Numbered from the stretch's first letter, positions 17,451 to 26,050 are shown. The stretch is DNA of 43,238 nt from Bacteroidales bacterium UBA1184 (GCA_002310235.1 DBYO01000021.1:1-43238); one strand, 5' to 3'. The notes: generated by a model from the sequence alone, not told the origin. Program-made: numbers and translations.

Positions 17451-18860
17451 ATGAGCGGTCTATTTGGAGTCGTTTCGAGAGAAGCCTGTATTACAGACCT
17501 TTTCTACGGAACTGACTATCATTCCCACATGGGAACAAAGCGTGCTGGTATCAGCACAGTCGAAGAAAGCGGTAAATTCCACCGTAACATCCACAGCATC
17601 CAGAACTCCTACTTCAGGACAAAGTTCACCGACGATCTCCACGAGATGGAAGGCAACCTGGGCATTGGCGTAATTAGCGACACCGAATCGCAGCCAATAG
17701 TTGTGAACTCACACCTCGGACGATTTGCTATCGTTACAGTGTCGAAAATCAACAACATCCCCGAACTGGAGAAAAAGTGCCTGTCGATGAGCCAGCAGTT
17801 CACCGAAATGAGCATGGGTACAACCAACCCTACTGAACTCGTAGCACTGCTAATCACTCAAGGCAAGGACTTTACCGACGGCATACAGAATGTTTACCGC
17901 CACATCAAGGGAAGCTGCAGTATGCTTATACTTACTCCCGAAGGCGTCATCGCAGCACGCGACTTATATGGCCGCACACCTTTGACAATAGGTCGCAAAG
18001 GCTCAAGCTATGCAATTGCATCCGAAAGCCACAGCTACCTCAACCTCGACTACAACACAACCCGCTTCATTGGTCCGGGCGAAATTGTAAAGGTTACTCC
18101 TAACGGAATTGAACAGATGCTCGCACCAAACAACAAGATGCAGATTTGCTCGTTCCTCTGGATTTACTACGGTTTCCCATGCGTAGAATACGAAGGCATC
18201 AACGCCGAGGAAGTTCGCTACAAACTCGGCAAGGCAATGGGCGAAAAGGACGACATAAAGGCTGATTTCGTATCGGCAATCCCAGATTCAGGTATCGGAA
18301 TGGCACTCGGATACGCCGAAGGTGCTGGCATCCCTTACAAGCGTGGCGTTGCAAAATATACTCCGACATGGTCGCGTAGCTTTATGCCAGTAAACCAGGA
18401 GACAAGAAATCTTGTCGCAAAGATGAAGCTTATCCCCAACCGCAAGGTTCTCGAAGGCAAAGAAGCTGTTTTCTGCGACGATTCAATAGTTCGTGGAACG
18501 CAACTCCGCGACAACGTTAAGATGTTGTACGATTGCGGTGTTAAGCGCGTACATGTTCGCATAAGCTGTCCACCGTTGGTTCACGGATGCGAATTCCTGA
18601 ACTTCTCGGCATCGAAGACCGATATGGAACTCATCGCACGCCGCTGCATCGAGGAACTCGAAGGCGGACAAATCCGCAACCTCGAGGCCTACAAAGACGA
18701 AACCACAACTCAGTATGCCAATATGGTCGAGATGATTCGTAAGCGCGTTGGCGTTGATACATTGAAATTCAACTCATTGCAGACCGTTTGCGATGCTGTA
18801 GGACTTCCACGCGAGCAACTCTGCCTGCATTGCTTCGACGGAGCATCATACGGATTTTAA
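17451..18860 (+). CDS. amidophosphoribosyltransferase (PurF) homologue with degenerate glutaminase domain
   Basis: A 469-residue homologue of PurF, which makes phosphoribosylamine from PRPP and glutamine. The phosphoribosyltransferase half is intact, with the PRPP loop VFCDDSIVRGTQ at residues 340-351. The N-terminal half keeps the fold (for example RDLYGRTPLTIGRKGSSYAIASES). It begins MSGLFG with Ser at position 2 instead of the catalytic Cys, and the usual GHVRYST and HNGN segments are replaced (GIGVISDTESQP; VSKINN). So glutamine hydrolysis is unlikely in this chain. It could use ammonia, take it from a partner, or have another role. A terminator follows. No other purine gene is in the window. 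Confidence 0.82.
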   Translation: MSGLFGVVSREACITDLFYGTDYHSHMGTKRAGISTVEESGKFHRNIHSIQNSYFRTKFTDDLHEMEGNLGIGVISDTESQPIVVNSHLGRFAIVTVSKINNIPELEKKCLSMSQQFTEMSMGTTNPTELVALLITQGKDFTDGIQNVYRHIKGSCSMLILTPEGVIAARDLYGRTPLTIGRKGSSYAIASESHSYLNLDYNTTRFIGPGEIVKVTPNGIEQMLAPNNKMQICSFLWIYYGFPCVEYEGINAEEVRYKLGKAMGEKDDIKADFVSAIPDSGIGMALGYAEGAGIPYKRGVAKYTPTWSRSFMPVNQETRNLVAKMKLIPNRKVLEGKEAVFCDDSIVRGTQLRDNVKMLYDCGVKRVHVRISCPPLVHGCEFLNFSASKTDMELIARRCIEELEGGQIRNLEAYKDETTTQYANMVEMIRKRVGVDTLKFNSLQTVCDAVGLPREQLCLHCFDGASYGF

Positions 18861-18878
18861 AACAAAAAACTAGCATAA

Positions 18879-18913
18879 TGTTCGGGGCGACTATTCGTCC
18901 CGAACATTTTTTT
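18879..18913 (+). terminator. rho-independent terminator after the PurF-like gene
   Basis: A 12-bp stem (TGTTCGGGGCGA with TCGTCCCGAACA, one G-U pair), a 4-base loop CTAT and seven Ts. It ends only four bases before the ATG of the next gene, so it also controls how much transcript reaches yqaA. Confidence 0.85.
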
Positions 18914-18917
18914 CACC

Positions 18918-19355
18918 ATGCTCGAAAATCTCGGACTATTTGGACTTTTTCTCGGCTGCCTACTGTCGGCAACGATAATACCGTTCTCGTCGGAAGCTCT
19001 GGTATCGGGGGCTTCGTTGTTGGGATACAATGTGTGGGTTATCGTCATTGTAGCAAGCATTGGCAATACCATAGGCGGAATGATAAGTTTCGGCATGGGC
19101 TGGCTATGCAAATGGGAATGGCTGGAGAAATATTTCAGGGTGAAGCGCGAAAAACTCGAAAAAGTGCATAGCCGCGTCGAAAAATACGGATGCGCTGCAG
19201 CATTGCTCACCTGGTTGCCGATAGTGGGTGACATTATTGCCATCGCAATGGGTTTCATACGCACGAACCCATACATTTCCGCAACACTTATGTTCGTGGG
19301 TAAGTTTGTGCGCTATCTTGCCGTAGTCGGAATCATGAACCTTGCTTTCTTGTAG
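18918..19355 (+). CDS. yqaA: YqaA family (DedA-like, VTT domain) membrane protein
   Basis: A 145-residue membrane protein of the YqaA/DedA group. It has the re-entrant-type opening LFGLFLGCLLSATIIPFSSEALVSGA, a glycine-rich GNTIGGMISFGMG, and the conserved LLTWLPIVGDIIAIAMGF segment. DedA relatives take part in lipid flipping and membrane homeostasis. The function of YqaA itself is not established. No promoter can fit between the terminator and the ATG, so it depends on read-through or on a promoter upstream of the hairpin. Confidence 0.88.
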   Translation: MLENLGLFGLFLGCLLSATIIPFSSEALVSGASLLGYNVWVIVIVASIGNTIGGMISFGMGWLCKWEWLEKYFRVKREKLEKVHSRVEKYGCAAALLTWLPIVGDIIAIAMGFIRTNPYISATLMFVGKFVRYLAVVGIMNLAFL

Positions 19356-19370
19356 TATTTTCCCCATTCG

Positions 19371-19402
19371 TTTGGACTATCGGCAATAATAATTTAACTT
19401 TG
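19371..19402 (+). promoter_or_regulatory. Bacteroidota promoter for lspA
   Basis: TTTG (19371-19374), a 20-base spacer and TAACTTTG (19395-19402), the best plus-strand consensus match in the window. The start site near 19409 leaves a leader of about 12 bases before the ATG at 19421. Confidence 0.75.
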
Positions 19403-19420
19403 CACCAAAATTAACAGACG

Positions 19421-20053
19421 ATGAAAAACAAAAGGGTAATAATACCAATCATAATAATACTGGGAATCATAATTCTTGACCAAATATTAAAAATTTGGGT
19501 AAAAACCCACATGATGCTAGGCGAAGAAATACACATTTTCGGCAACCGCGTAATGCTGAAGTTTGTCGAAAACCCAGGTATGGCCTTCGGTATGGAATTC
19601 GGCGGCAACTGGGGCAAACTCGCATTGAGCATATTCAGAATCCTTGCAGTTGGCGGACTCATATGGTACTTGGTTACACTGATCAAGAAAAAAAGCAACC
19701 TGTTCATAATATCATGCATCTCGCTGATAATTGCAGGTGCTGCAGGAAACCTCATCGACTGCGCATTCTATGGACTTATGTTCAACGAAAGCTTAGGACA
19801 GGTAGCACAGATTTTCCCCGACGGTGGCGGATATGCAGGTTTCCTCTGCGGAAATGTCGTAGATATGTTCTACTGCCCAATAATAAGATGGGGAACTCCG
19901 CCCGACGAATCTATTTTCTTCCGTCCGATATTCAACCTTGCCGACTCAGCTATCACAATCTCTGTTTTCCTGATGATAATTTTCTACAAGAAACTTATCC
20001 CGGCAAAAGACGAGAAAAAAGAAAACACCAACGAAGTGGCGAAGACGGAATAA
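19421..20053 (+). CDS. lspA: lipoprotein signal peptidase (signal peptidase II)
   Basis: An inner-membrane aspartyl protease that removes signal peptides from prolipoproteins. At 210 residues it has four membrane segments and all family blocks: VENPGMAFG (49-57), AAGNLIDCAFYG (107-118), GNVVDMFY with catalytic Asp148, and FNLADSAI with catalytic Asp175. The insert between GNLID and GNVVD (GGGYAGFLC) is typical of Bacteroidota LspA. The basic C-terminal tail is cytoplasmic. A strong promoter precedes it, and the TMTC-like gene follows after 30 bases. Confidence 0.95.
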   Translation: MKNKRVIIPIIIILGIIILDQILKIWVKTHMMLGEEIHIFGNRVMLKFVENPGMAFGMEFGGNWGKLALSIFRILAVGGLIWYLVTLIKKKSNLFIISCISLIIAGAAGNLIDCAFYGLMFNESLGQVAQIFPDGGGYAGFLCGNVVDMFYCPIIRWGTPPDESIFFRPIFNLADSAITISVFLMIIFYKKLIPAKDEKKENTNEVAKTE

Positions 20054-20083
20054 TTATTGCAGCAATCTCAAAAAAACATTGCC

Positions 20084-22282
20084 ATGTCGAAACAGAAGAA
20101 AATACAAAAGAGCGCAGCAGTTGCCGAAACAAAGGAAACCAATTCCTTGCCAAAGGCAAAAGCAGGCATTATTCCAATAATAATCCTTGCAGTTGTGTCG
20201 CTTGCTTTGTATGTCAACTCCTTGCGCAACGACTACGCACTCGACGATTCGATGGTGCTAATCCGCAACTCGTTCACCCAACAAGGCATTTCGGGCATAT
20301 GCGACATTTTCAAATACGACACATTTACTGGCTTCTGGGTTTTCAACGACAGCACACGCACTGTTGATCAGATTGTAAAGGAGAAAAAACTCCTTGCTGG
20401 TGGACGTTACCGCCCACTATCGCTTATGACCTTCGCCCTAGAAATAGAACTTTTCGGGAAGGACTTCTACGACGAAAACGGCATCTTGGTCGGACAGGGC
20501 TGCCCTGCCATAAACCACGCCATGAACGCAATATACTACGCACTTACAGTAGTACTTCTGTACTTAATACTTGTGCGTCTGTTCCCGCGCAAGGACGGCT
20601 CGTGGTGGTTCTCGATACCATTCCTGACGGCATTGCTATTTGCCTTCCATCCTATCCACACCGAAGTGGTTGCAAATGTAAAAGGCCGCGATGAAATTCT
20701 GACTCTTCTAGGCTCGCTTGCCGCCCTGTGGTGGTCGATAAAGTACATCGATACTAAAAAGATTTACTACCTTGTGCTTTCGGGACTGGCTCTGCTATGT
20801 GGACTTTTCTCGAAAGAAAACGCAATAGTGTTCCTCGCACTCGTTCCGTTAACGCTATATTACTTTACCAATGCAAAATGGAAGGAAATCGGCAAGGTAA
20901 TGATACCGCTTGCTGTGGCTTCGGTGGCATTTCTAGCAGTACGCGGAATGGTGCTTGGATGGGAACACACAGAGCAGACAAAGGAACTCATGAACGACCC
21001 GTTCATCAAGATGAATTTCTCCGAACGCTACGGCACTATATTCGTAACTCTGTTGATGTACATAAAGTTATTGTTCATCCCCCACCCACTTACTTACGAC
21101 TACTACCCGTGGCAGATTCCAAAGACCGAACTTACCGACGGACTGGCGCTGCTATCGCTCGCAATATACCTTGCACTAGGAATTTACGCTGTGTATGGAA
21201 TGATTAAGAAAAAGAACATTGCCTCGTATTCGATTTTGTTCTTCCTTATTCCACTGGCACCTGTTTGCAATATATTTTTCGCTGTAGGCACGCTGATGAA
21301 CGAACGTTTCATCTTCATTTCATCAATAGGTTTTTGCCTGCTTGTTGCATGGTTCTTTGCTGAAGTTCTGCCAAAACTCACTAAAAACATCTCGGCGGCA
21401 AAAACAGTTACCGGAGTTGTATTGGCTATTGTCCTATGTCTTTTTGCTCTGAAAACAGTTACACGCAATGCCGATTGGGAAAACGACACAGTACTTTTTA
21501 CCACCGATGTAGAAGTATCGACTATGTCGGCAAAGGGCAACTGCGCCGCAGGTGGTCGCACGCTCGAACGTGCTCAGTCGAAAGAAGTGAAGGATAACGA
21601 CAAGGAACTGCACGACGCACTTTGCGAAAAAGCAATCAAATATCTCAAGAAATCGAACGAAATATACGCCAGCGATGGCAAAAGAAACTCGAAGAAGCAA
21701 AGTTCCACTGCAGTTTACAGCGATGCGATGAACTTGTTAGGCAACGCTTACTTCGAAACAGGCAACATAGCCGATGCACTAGATTCATACATAAAAATTA
21801 TAAGCTCATACCCGCAGCACGACATTGCAAACGGCAACATACATGTTGTTCTTATGCAAACTCCAGGAATGCTACGCAACAAGCTCACAACCTCAACAGT
21901 TCCCGAACTTCTCGAAGTGCTTGGCAACCTGATAAAGATAAAACCCGAATGCGGTGAAGCATACTATGTACTCGGCGTTATTTACGGACGCGAACTTGGC
22001 AATATGGATGCCTCTATACAATGTTTTGAGAAAGCCGAGACTTGCAAATTTGAGAAGAATGCATCGTACTACAAAGACTTGGGCGTTGCATACGGAATCT
22101 CTGGCAACTACGCCAAATCTATTCCTGCACTCGAAAAGGCAATCGAGCTTGACCCCGACGACGACCTTTCGTACACCAACCTCGGCTACACTTATATGAA
22201 TCTCGGCGACAACGCAAAAGGTCAGGAATACATAAGCAAGGGCGAAATGCTAAAACAGAAAAAGGCAAATGATAAAAAATAA
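20084..22282 (+). CDS. TMTC-like multi-spanning membrane protein with C-terminal TPR repeats (putative GT-C glycosyltransferase)
   Basis: A 732-residue protein. After a basic N-terminus come many membrane segments (about residues 29-470) and then TPR repeats (about 535-732, for example SYYKDLGVAYGISGNYAKSIPALEKAIELDPDD). The first external loop holds YALDDSMVL with an Asp-Asp pair (54-55). Further on are GGRYRPLS and AFHPIHTEVVANVKGRDE (187-204). These are the positions and words seen in eukaryotic TMTC proteins, which are GT-C O-mannosyltransferases. By analogy it may transfer a sugar from a lipid-phosphate donor to exported proteins. The overlapping next gene encodes a donor-synthase-like GT2. 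The ATG at 20084 is preferred to an upstream TTG at 20057. The enzymatic role is inference. Confidence 0.75.
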   Translation: MSKQKKIQKSAAVAETKETNSLPKAKAGIIPIIILAVVSLALYVNSLRNDYALDDSMVLIRNSFTQQGISGICDIFKYDTFTGFWVFNDSTRTVDQIVKEKKLLAGGRYRPLSLMTFALEIELFGKDFYDENGILVGQGCPAINHAMNAIYYALTVVLLYLILVRLFPRKDGSWWFSIPFLTALLFAFHPIHTEVVANVKGRDEILTLLGSLAALWWSIKYIDTKKIYYLVLSGLALLCGLFSKENAIVFLALVPLTLYYFTNAKWKEIGKVMIPLAVASVAFLAVRGMVLGWEHTEQTKELMNDPFIKMNFSERYGTIFVTLLMYIKLLFIPHPLTYDYYPWQIPKTELTDGLALLSLAIYLALGIYAVYGMIKKKNIASYSILFFLIPLAPVCNIFFAVGTLMNERFIFISSIGFCLLVAWFFAEVLPKLTKNISAAKTVTGVVLAIVLCLFALKTVTRNADWENDTVLFTTDVEVSTMSAKGNCAAGGRTLERAQSKEVKDNDKELHDALCEKAIKYLKKSNEIYASDGKRNSKKQSSTAVYSDAMNLLGNAYFETGNIADALDSYIKIISSYPQHDIANGNIHVVLMQTPGMLRNKLTTSTVPELLEVLGNLIKIKPECGEAYYVLGVIYGRELGNMDASIQCFEKAETCKFEKNASYYKDLGVAYGISGNYAKSIPALEKAIELDPDDDLSYTNLGYTYMNLGDNAKGQEYISKGEMLKQKKANDKK

Positions 22283-23012
22283 GAAAATAGTGGTTGTGCT
22301 TCCTGCCTACAACGCAGGACAGACTCTCGAACAGACATACAACGAAATTCCGTTCGACATTGTGGATGACGTTATCCTTGTCGATGATTTCAGCCGCGAC
22401 AACACCGTAGAAGTGGGCAAAAAACTAGGCATCAAGAACATCATTGTCCACGAAAAGAACAAAGGCTACGGCGGCAACCAGAAATCGTGTTACAACAAGG
22501 CTCTGGAACTTGGTGCCGACATTGTGATTATGCTCCACCCCGACTATCAGTACACGCCAAAACTTATAGAATCGATGTCGTACATTATTGCCAACGATGT
22601 GTATCCAGTAGTACTCGGTTCAAGAATATTAGGTCGTGGCGCACGTAAAGGCGGAATGCCATTGTACAAATACTGGTTCAACCGAATGCTTACCTTCACG
22701 CAGAACCTGCTTATGCACCAGAAGTTGTCGGAATACCACACCGGCTACCGCGCCTTTTCTGCCGATGTGCTTCGTGCGATCAACTACAACATAAATTCCG
22801 ACGACTTTGTATTTGACAACCAAATGCTTGCACAGATTTTCTATGCAGGCTACGAAATTGCCGAAGTCACCTGCCCCACAAAATATTTCAAAGAAGCCAG
22901 CTCGATAAATTTCAGACGCAGCTGCAAATACGGTTTTGGTGTTATACACACTTCGTTCCTATACTTTTTCAATAAGATACACTTGTGCAAGAGCAAGATT
23001 TTCAAAGGCTAA
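22269..23012 (+). CDS. family 2 glycosyltransferase, dolichyl-phosphate-sugar-synthase-like
   Basis: A 247-residue GT-A enzyme. N-terminal VVVLPAYNAGQTLEQTYNEIP and DDVILVDDFSRDNT are the UDP/GDP-sugar-binding part. HEKNKGYGGNQKSCYNKAL and MLHPDYQYTP match the polyprenyl/dolichyl phosphate mannose or glucose synthase group, with HPDYQ where DxD-type residues usually stand. It has no C-terminal membrane helices, so it is cytoplasmic or membrane-associated. Its start overlaps the TMTC-like gene by 14 bases, suggesting it makes the lipid-phosphate sugar used by that protein. It ends at a repeat string, convergent with recG. Confidence 0.85.
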   Translation: MIKNKKIVVVLPAYNAGQTLEQTYNEIPFDIVDDVILVDDFSRDNTVEVGKKLGIKNIIVHEKNKGYGGNQKSCYNKALELGADIVIMLHPDYQYTPKLIESMSYIIANDVYPVVLGSRILGRGARKGGMPLYKYWFNRMLTFTQNLLMHQKLSEYHTGYRAFSADVLRAINYNINSDDFVFDNQMLAQIFYAGYEIAEVTCPTKYFKEASSINFRRSCKYGFGVIHTSFLYFFNKIHLCKSKIFKG

Positions 23013-23107
23013 CTGTCTAGCAGAAGACCTGTCCAACGGAAGACCAGGCTATATGTCGGCAAGTCTGTTAGACAGCAAGACTGTGAGCCTGTTAGACAGC
23101 AAGACTG
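23013..23107 (+). repeat. word-like repeat string (CAGAAGACCTGTC / CTGTTAGACAG family)
   Basis: The whole gap between two convergent genes is made of words shared with 1141-1301: AGCAGAAGACCTGTCCA, GGAAGACCAG, two copies of CTGTTAGACAGCAAGACTGT, and GACTGTTAGC. CTGT-TAG-ACAG forms a small hairpin in each copy. It begins immediately after the glycosyltransferase stop codon and reaches the recG stop codon. Confidence 0.65.
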
Positions 23108-25222
23108 TTAGCTTATGCTTCCGTAATTTATCTTATTCTTGTTTAATTCCTTCAATGCCTTTACCAACAGCTGATTTTCCTGTTTTTCGAGGGCTGGGTC
23201 GGCGTCGAGGATTTCGTTGGCGATATCGCGCACATATTGGATAAGTTGTCCATCCTGACTAAGGCTTGCCATCTTGAGGTCAAAAGCGAAACCGCTCTGC
23301 TGCTTGCCTTCCATGTCGCCAGGACCACGCAACTTGAGGTCGGTTTCCGAAATTTCAAATCCGTCGGTGCTGTTTACCATAGTGGAAATGCGGCTGTAGG
23401 CATTCTCGGAAAGGTTGGGCTTGGTCATTAGTATGCAGTACGACTGCGCGCTACCTCGTCCTACCCTACCACGCAACTGGTGCAACTGCGACAAACCGAA
23501 TCTCTCGGCACTTTCGATTACCATCACTGTGGCATTGGGCACATCAACACCAACTTCTATTACCGTCGTGGCAACCATAATCTGCGCATTGTTTCTTTCG
23601 AAAAGGCTCATTCCCAGTTCCTTCTGGTCGGGTTTCATACGTCCGTGAACAACTGCCACATGATATTGCGGAATGGGGAACTCGCGCGTAATACGGTCGT
23701 AGCCGTCCTCCAAATCCTTCAAATCGGTATTTTCCGACTCCGAAATAAGCGGATACACCACATACACTTGATGCCCCTCCTCTATCTGCTTGCGCATGAA
23801 ACCATATACTTTGAGCCTATAAGCATCTGTAAAATGCCTAGTAATAATCTTCGAACGCCCCTTTGGAAGTTCATCTATAACCGACACATCAAGATCGCCA
23901 TAAAGCGTCATAGCAAGAGTACGCGGAATAGGAGTGGCGGTCATTACAAGGATATGCGGTGCGAGTTCGTTCTTCTTCCACAGCTTTGCGCGTTGCTCCA
24001 CACCAAAACGATGCTGCTCGTCGATAACTGCCATACCGAGATTCTTGAACACAACGGTTTCCTCAATAAGAGCATGAGTTCCAACCAAAATGTTCAGACT
24101 TCCGTCGCGAAGTCCGCGATCGATTTCTGTGCGCTCTCGTTGCTTGGTAGAACCCGTGAGCAGTCGTATGCTTACACCTATACCATCGAGCATTTTCGAC
24201 AACGAACGGTAATGCTGCTGAGCAAGCACCTCGGTGGGCACCATCAAACACGCCTGATAACCATTATCGACAGCCATAAGCATAGTAAGCAACGCAACAA
24301 GTGTCTTTCCGCTACCTACATCGCCCTGCAAAAGACGGTTCATCTGGCGACCACTGCACACATCTGCACGGATTTCCTGAAGCACACGTGTCTGCGCCCC
24401 AGTCATCTTGAAAGGAATTTTCTTGTGAAAACACTCTTTCAGATAATTGTCCTTGCTTCGGTCGAAGACAAAACCTCGCACGGTGCTGTGACGATGCAAC
24501 TTTGCCTTCTGTATGTTGAGCTGGATGACAAAAAGTTCCTCGAATTTTATACGATATTGCGCCTGACGCAACATTTCAGTATTTTCGGGAAAATGAAGCT
24601 GGCATAATGTATTCTCAAGGCTCAAAAGTTTGTATTTCTCGATAATATAGTGAGGTAAAGTTTCGAGCACCCTGCCATGGATATTGGGGATGAGCGAAGC
24701 TAAAAGCATCTGGAATGTCTTGCTATTTATATAGCTGCTCTTAGATTGCTCGGTTGTGCTGTACTGCGGAGCTAGTGTCACCTGCGGCTTGCTCTGCCAC
24801 TTCGACAATTCTTCCATTTCGGGATGTACAATATTGATGCGACCGCTGAACTCGCTTGGCTTACCAAACAAAATATAGGTTTTGTCCCTATTTACACTCT
24901 TGCTTATCCAGTCAATTCCCTGAAACCACACAACTTCCACCACACCAGTATTGTCGGTAAATGTTCCCACAAGTTTCTTCTTGTTGGCACCGATTTTCTG
25001 CAGCTCGAGGCTAATGAATTTTCCTTTCAGCTGAACGTATGGCAAATCCTTGTTGAGTTCGTCAACAGAATAGAAACGACTGCGATCGACATAGCGGTAT
25101 GGGAAATAATATAGCAAATCGCGGAAAGTGCGTATGCCAAACTCCTTCTTAAAGATTTCGGCACGCTTGGGTCCAACGCCCTTCATATAAGTTATGTCAG
25201 TATCCAAATAATCTGCAATCAT
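23108..25222 (-). CDS. recG: ATP-dependent DNA helicase RecG
   Basis: A 704-residue helicase that remodels stalled forks and Holliday junctions. The N-terminal wedge begins ITYMKGVGPKRAEIFKKEFGI...DLLYYFPYRYVDRS, as in the family. The helicase core has Walker A GDVGSGKT, the DEQH box (VIDEQHRFGVEQR), TATPIPRT, VVHGRMKPDQKE, and SQLHQLRGRVGRGSAQSYC. The open frame extends upstream to 25513, but that extension covers the divergent promoter and has no family similarity, so the ATG at 25222 is chosen. The gene is convergent with the glycosyltransferase and divergent from the next methyltransferase. Confidence 0.95.
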   Translation of the reverse strand: MIADYLDTDITYMKGVGPKRAEIFKKEFGIRTFRDLLYYFPYRYVDRSRFYSVDELNKDLPYVQLKGKFISLELQKIGANKKKLVGTFTDNTGVVEVVWFQGIDWISKSVNRDKTYILFGKPSEFSGRINIVHPEMEELSKWQSKPQVTLAPQYSTTEQSKSSYINSKTFQMLLASLIPNIHGRVLETLPHYIIEKYKLLSLENTLCQLHFPENTEMLRQAQYRIKFEELFVIQLNIQKAKLHRHSTVRGFVFDRSKDNYLKECFHKKIPFKMTGAQTRVLQEIRADVCSGRQMNRLLQGDVGSGKTLVALLTMLMAVDNGYQACLMVPTEVLAQQHYRSLSKMLDGIGVSIRLLTGSTKQRERTEIDRGLRDGSLNILVGTHALIEETVVFKNLGMAVIDEQHRFGVEQRAKLWKKNELAPHILVMTATPIPRTLAMTLYGDLDVSVIDELPKGRSKIITRHFTDAYRLKVYGFMRKQIEEGHQVYVVYPLISESENTDLKDLEDGYDRITREFPIPQYHVAVVHGRMKPDQKELGMSLFERNNAQIMVATTVIEVGVDVPNATVMVIESAERFGLSQLHQLRGRVGRGSAQSYCILMTKPNLSENAYSRISTMVNSTDGFEISETDLKLRGPGDMEGKQQSGFAFDLKMASLSQDGQLIQYVRDIANEILDADPALEKQENQLLVKALKELNKNKINYGSIS

Positions 25223-25252
25223 ACTCCGCGACAAATAACCGAAGATTTTTTC

Positions 25253-25260
25253 TAACTTTG
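25253..25260 (+). promoter_or_regulatory. -7 promoter element for the Methyltransf_24-like gene
   Basis: TAACTTTG, an exact TAnnTTTG match, lies 20 bases before the TTG start at 25281, inside the 58-base divergent gap with recG. No TTTG is seen at the -33 distance. Confidence 0.5.
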
Positions 25261-25280
25261 CCACTGCAAAAATAATAAAT

Positions 25281-26048
25281 TTGAAACTGCCAGGAAACAT
25301 ATCATACTTGTTAAGGTCGAAGGAAAACGAAAAACTTCCCGACGTGTTCAACGAGTTCATACTCGACTCGATGTTCCAGATGAGCAGTTTCGTTGAATGT
25401 TGCGAATACCGCTTAAATATGCTAGCCGACAATACCGAAATAAATGTCACCGACTTCGGAACGGGCAAAAGCGACATTCGCAAAGTAAAGCAGATTACTC
25501 GCAAATCATCCACCGATCCACGCTACGGCGGTGTGCTGCAAAAGATTATAGATGCATTCAAGGTGGAAAACATTCTCGAACTAGGCACCTCGGTAGGCAT
25601 AGGCACAATGTTTCTTGCTAAGACAAACGCCAAAACCAATGTAACAACCGTCGAAGGCTGTCCAGAAACATACAAATTCACAAAAACGGAATTTGACAAG
25701 CGCCAAATAGCAAATGTAACATTCATCAACGACAACTTCGACCATCTTTTCGACAACGATACGCTAAAGGGACAAAAGTTCGATCTTGTTTTTATCGACG
25801 GCAATCACACCTACGAAGCAACAATCAAATATTTCGACAATATTGCAAAGAAACATAGCGGTCAGAAATCAATCATAGTCATCGACGACATCAACTGGAG
25901 CCGGGAAATGTTTGATGCTTGGAAAGAAATATCATCACATATACCAGGTTCTCTTCGTCTGAACCTTTTCCGCATGGGCATAGTATTTTCGGGCTACGAC
26001 CTGCCCAAAATGGAAATTATGGCAGAAATATACAAGGAAGGTATGTAA
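25281..26048 (+). CDS. class I SAM-dependent methyltransferase (Methyltransf_24-like)
   Basis: A 255-residue methyltransferase of the O-methyltransferase-like group. ILELGTSVGIGTMFLA (about residues 97-112) is the SAM-binding motif, VTTVEGCPE the acidic residue after strand 2, and KFDLVFIDGNHTYEATIKYF plus SIIVIDDINWS are the metal/substrate region typical of Methyltransf_24. Substrate unknown. It starts with TTG; the next Met is 30 residues in and would lose conserved-looking sequence (FNEFILDSMFQ). Divergent from recG. A perfect 26-bp palindrome follows the stop codon. Confidence 0.8.
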   Translation: MKLPGNISYLLRSKENEKLPDVFNEFILDSMFQMSSFVECCEYRLNMLADNTEINVTDFGTGKSDIRKVKQITRKSSTDPRYGGVLQKIIDAFKVENILELGTSVGIGTMFLAKTNAKTNVTTVEGCPETYKFTKTEFDKRQIANVTFINDNFDHLFDNDTLKGQKFDLVFIDGNHTYEATIKYFDNIAKKHSGQKSIIVIDDINWSREMFDAWKEISSHIPGSLRLNLFRMGIVFSGYDLPKMEIMAEIYKEGM

Positions 26049-26050
26049 GA

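Noticed and set aside
19495..20367. A 290-codon open frame overlapping lspA and the TMTC-like gene
   Set aside because: Out-of-frame shadow of two well-supported genes; rich in Arg/Cys/His with no recognisable domain.
23480..24607. A 375-codon open frame on the plus strand
   Set aside because: It is fully antisense to recG, has no start context or family motif, and its composition is the mirror of recG codons.
25223..25513. 97-residue N-terminal extension of RecG
   Set aside because: It covers the divergent promoter and the coding start of the methyltransferase, and RecG homologues begin near the chosen ATG.
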